This document shows, piece by piece, positions 7,730 through 9,189 of a stretch of 9,189 bases of DNA. A program made the position numbers and the translations under genes. How positions within the stretch are numbered: position 1 is the first letter of the stretch; each line of letters starts with the position of its first letter. The stretch comes from an uncultured Gemella sp. (GTDB lineage Bacteria; Bacillota; Bacilli; Staphylococcales; Gemellaceae): positions 1 to 9,189 of the forward strand of contig CAKMQO010000171.1 of assembly GCA_927911695.1 (NCBI GenBank), in the 5' to 3' direction. The notes beneath the pieces are model-generated. The model did not search any database, had not been told where the DNA came from, and saw nothing but the letters and a program-made list of their open reading frames with translations.

Positions 7730-7766
7730 CTCCTTAGTTATATATTATTTTTGACAAATATAACTA
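7730..7766 (-). promoter_or_regulatory. Hairpin abutting the pbuX ribosome binding site
   Basis: A perfect 9-bp inverted repeat, TAGTTATAT (7766-7758) and ATATAACTA (7743-7735), with a 14-base loop ends on the first base of the AAGGAG ribosome site (7735-7730). It lies between the riboswitch terminator and the TTG start. It could modulate ribosome access or stabilise the processed mRNA end; function is inferred only from position. Confidence 0.4.
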
Positions 7767-7775
7767 TATAAATAC

Positions 7776-7808
7776 AAAAAATCACCTATAATTACTTATA
7801 GGCGATTT
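7776..7808 (-). terminator. Riboswitch-controlled intrinsic terminator
   Basis: AAATCGCCTATAA (7808-7796) pairs with TTATAGGTGATTT (7791-7779), 13 pairs with one G-U, around a four-base loop, and is followed by a run of six T (7781-7776, partly in the stem). It stands between the purine aptamer and pbuX and is therefore the off state of the switch. Confidence 0.88.
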
Positions 7809-7871
7809 AAAATTCTACTACAAATAGTTACTTTAAAAATTAATTCAAAGTAATAATATTATAATAAGAAT

Positions 7872-7940
7872 GCCCATAGTCATCAAATTTACGGTCTGAT
7901 GGTAGAAACTTGCAAGCCATATTCTTGCCTTTATATGTGC
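7872..7940 (-). ncRNA. Purine riboswitch aptamer, guanine type
   Basis: The minus strand carries the purine aptamer core: P1 GCACAT (7940-7935), P2 GCAAG/CTTGC around the loop AATATGG, the joining strand AAGTTTCTACC, P3 ATCA/TGAT around the loop GACCGTAAATT, J3/1 and P1 3' strand ATGGGC (7877-7872). The discriminator within GACTATG is C (7879), as in guanine-sensing members such as B. subtilis xpt, not U as in adenine switches. P1 has one A-G mismatch. The strand TATGGGC (7878-7872) can instead pair with GCCTATA (7803-7797) in the terminator's 5' arm, giving an antiterminator. Guanine or hypoxanthine binding should therefore turn pbuX off. Confidence 0.95.
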
Positions 7941-7961
7941 TATATTTTGTCTGTACAATAT

Positions 7962-7990
7962 ATAATATCAATTTTCAAATTGATTTTCAA
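7962..7990 (-). promoter_or_regulatory. Promoter of the riboswitch-pbuX transcript
   Basis: TTGAAA (7990-7985), a 17-base spacer, and TATTAT (7967-7962) with an extended -10 TGA directly before it. The predicted start is about 15-20 bases ahead of aptamer helix P1. Together they form a well-spaced sigma-A promoter. Confidence 0.72.
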
Positions 7991-8085
7991 GTGTTATCTA
8001 TAATTTATTTTATATTTTTATTATTTATCATAGAAGAATTTAATATATTATTAGATTCTCAACTAGAATATTTAAGCCACAATAA

Positions 8086-9018
8086 CTATTCTATTACTTT
8101 CAATTTACCTCTAAAATCATCTAAGCTAGAGTACCCTTTTTCTTTCATTACTTCTTGAAGTTCTTTAGTTAGTCTAGCAAAAACCGAAACTCCCTCTTTA
8201 TGTAAAGTTGTTCCTACTTGAACTAAATCTGCACCACATAGAATATGTTCAAATACATCTTTACCATTTATTACTCCACCAGTTCCAATAATTTTTATAC
8301 TTGGATTCAAGCGTTCCCTAAATGCACGAACATTAGCTAGTGCTGTTGGTTTAATATACTCTCCACCTAGTCCACCAAATCCACCTTTTGGCTTAATAAC
8401 TACTTGTTCTTTGTCTAAGTCAATATATAAACCATTCCCTACACTATTTACACTATTCACATATGTAAGAGGATATTTATTAAGAATTTTAGCCATTTCA
8501 TCAAAATGAGCAATATCGAAATACGGAGGTAGTTTTACCCCAATAGGTTTCGTAAAGAATGTGAATACCTCAGATAATAATTTATCTGTTAGTTCAAAAT
8601 CATAAGCAATCTGAGGCTTTCCTGGTACATTTGGGCATGATAGATTAAATTCAGTCACACCTTCATATTCACTCTCTTGAATTTTCTTTAGTAAACCAAT
8701 ATTCTCTTCATAACTCATACCAGTTACAGATAAAAACTGCAATTTGGCTCCAGCTCTTTGACGTTCAATTACATAATCTAAATAATAATCTAAACCATTA
8801 TTTGGTAATCCCATTGAATTAATACTTCCTAAAGCAGTATCATAATATCTAGGCTCAGGATTTCCTTCTCTATAATCTCTAGTTGCTGTTTTTGTAACAA
8901 AAGCCCCCGCTTCACTATTCGCTAATTCATCTAGCTCCACAGTCGTCATACAATGAACACCTGATGCATTCATTAACGGATTAGATAATTCTACATCTAA
9001 AAAATTAGTTTTTAACAT
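8086..9018 (-). CDS. pyrD: Dihydroorotate dehydrogenase, class 1A (fumarate-type)
   Basis: Catalyses oxidation of dihydroorotate to orotate, the fourth step of pyrimidine synthesis. Class 1A enzymes are soluble FMN homodimers that normally use fumarate as electron acceptor. The 310-residue protein is complete and of class 1A length. Seen: KTAT with Lys43, NSMGLPNNG (67-75), catalytic Cys128 in [20 protein letters not shown] (161-168), the NSVNSVGNG segment (188-196), [13 protein letters not shown] (212-223) and FMN-phosphate sites GTGGV (245-249) and VQVGT (266-270). Cys as catalytic base and lack of an N-terminal membrane helix rule out class 2; no pyrK is next to it, which argues against class 1B. 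The ATG at 9018 follows AGGAGG by eight bases. It is not in a pyr gene cluster here. A TATGAT (9058-9053) upstream could be a -10 box, but no good -35 is seen. No clear terminator follows its TAG stop. Confidence 0.95.
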   Translation of the reverse strand: MLKTNFLDVELSNPLMNASGVHCMTTVELDELANSEAGAFVTKTATRDYREGNPEPRYYDTALGSINSMGLPNNGLDYYLDYVIERQRAGAKLQFLSVTGMSYEENIGLLKKIQESEYEGVTEFNLSCPNVPGKPQIAYDFELTDKLLSEVFTFFTKPIGVKLPPYFDIAHFDEMAKILNKYPLTYVNSVNSVGNGLYIDLDKEQVVIKPKGGFGGLGGEYIKPTALANVRAFRERLNPSIKIIGTGGVINGKDVFEHILCGADLVQVGTTLHKEGVSVFARLTKELQEVMKEKGYSSLDDFRGKLKVIE

Positions 9019-9080
9019 TCTTCATACCTCCTATGTATACTAGTAACAGTTTATCATAAAATACTCTTAATAACCATTGA

Positions 9081-9094
9081 TAAAACTAGTTTTA
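9081..9094. repeat. 14-bp perfect palindrome upstream of pyrD
   Basis: TAAAACTAGTTTTA is fully self-complementary with no loop, so it looks more like a dimeric protein binding site than an RNA hairpin. It lies about 25 bases upstream of the possible pyrD -10 box. In AT-rich DNA such a palindrome can also occur by chance. Confidence 0.3.
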
Positions 9095-9105
9095 GATTTA
9101 TATTC

Positions 9106-9149
9106 AAAAAAAAGAAGAATTATAGAAAATCAATTTTATCTATACTTCT
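9106..9149 (-). terminator. Rho-independent terminator of an upstream gene outside the window
   Basis: On the minus strand AGAAG-TATAGA (9149-9139) pairs with TCTATA-AAT-TCTTCT side (9126-9113): 11 pairs with a three-base bulge, followed by eight T residues (9113-9106). It implies a minus-strand gene ending at or beyond the right edge. The 40 bases to the right contain stops in all three minus frames, so only a few terminal codons, if any, are inside the window. Confidence 0.65.
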
Positions 9150-9189
9150 CCTTCTTTAATTTTCTTATCTAAAATAAACAATTCTTAAT

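Noticed and set aside
7828..7853. TTACTTT/AAAGTAA stem between the aptamer and the terminator
   Set aside because: Seven weak pairs with a 12-base loop; the better antiterminator uses the P1 3' strand. It may be a minor part of the expression platform.
8065..8092. Inverted repeat AGAATA/TATTCT at the pyrD stop
   Set aside because: Only six pairs with a long loop and no T tract, so not accepted as a terminator.
7910..8158. Plus-strand open frame of 82 codons with hydrophobic product
   Set aside because: It overlaps the riboswitch aptamer and the pbuX promoter and runs antisense into pyrD; the hydrophobicity reflects AT-rich non-coding DNA.
9140..9184. Minus-strand segment ELFILDKKIKEGEV followed by a stop, protein-like
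   Set aside because: It is directly preceded by an in-frame stop codon and its own stop lies inside the terminator stem; the other frames stop earlier at a more usual distance from the stem. Too short to decide.
9113..9189. Possible coding start at the right edge behind an AAGGAG (minus strand, about 9157-9152)
   Set aside because: No ATG, GTG or TTG lies at proper distance, and the stretch folds into a terminator; more likely the tail of an upstream gene.
1..9189. Search for CRISPR arrays, insertion sequences, tRNA or rRNA genes and phage or defence modules
   Set aside because: No regularly spaced repeats, transposase motifs, terminal inverted repeats or tRNA-like cloverleaf were seen; every sizeable coding region is a housekeeping gene.

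Overview
The window is AT-rich DNA from a low-GC Gram-positive bacterium of the class Bacilli. This is shown by the ctsR-clpC-radA-yacL gene order, strong AGGAGG ribosome sites, A/T-rich intrinsic terminators and a Bacillus-type purine riboswitch. The gene mix (ctsR directly followed by clpC, a standalone class 1A pyrD, SecG of staphylococcal type) would suit Gemella or a close relative, but that is an inference. All recognisable genes lie on the minus strand, so transcription runs from the right edge to the left edge.

Layout in transcription order. (1) 9189-9106: a terminator, probably with the extreme 3' end of an unseen gene. (2) 9018-8086: pyrD, class 1A dihydroorotate dehydrogenase. (3) 7990-7721: a regulatory leader with promoter, guanine-type purine riboswitch, intrinsic terminator and a hairpin abutting the ribosome site. 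It controls pbuX (7720-6458), a nucleobase permease, which has its own terminator (6400-6342). (4) 6309-6256: a sigma-A type promoter overlain downstream by a CtsR operator, followed by ctsR, clpC and radA (6240-1855), tightly packed and probably co-transcribed. (5) 1610-528: yacL, a membrane-anchored PIN-TRAM protein. (6) 451-222: secG, a terminator, a possible new promoter, and the first ~43 codons of rnr (RNase R) running off the left edge.

Together the genes are housekeeping: protein quality control under CtsR (ClpC unfoldase), recombination and replication-fork repair (RadA), an RNA-binding PIN-TRAM protein, protein export (SecG), RNA turnover (RNase R), purine uptake switched by guanine, and pyrimidine synthesis.

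The most striking feature is that rnr, secG, yacL and clpC are broken by nine single-base length differences, every one placed in a run of A or T. Correcting them restores proteins of the expected family length, and most come as compensating pairs. Sequencing or assembly error is the simplest explanation, so these four are annotated as genes with disturbed frames rather than as decayed genes. No previously undescribed system is visible. The items most worth a second look are the riboswitch with its traceable antiterminator, the hairpin touching the pbuX ribosome site, and the reduced ctsR-clpC-radA-yacL cluster lacking mcsA, mcsB and disA.
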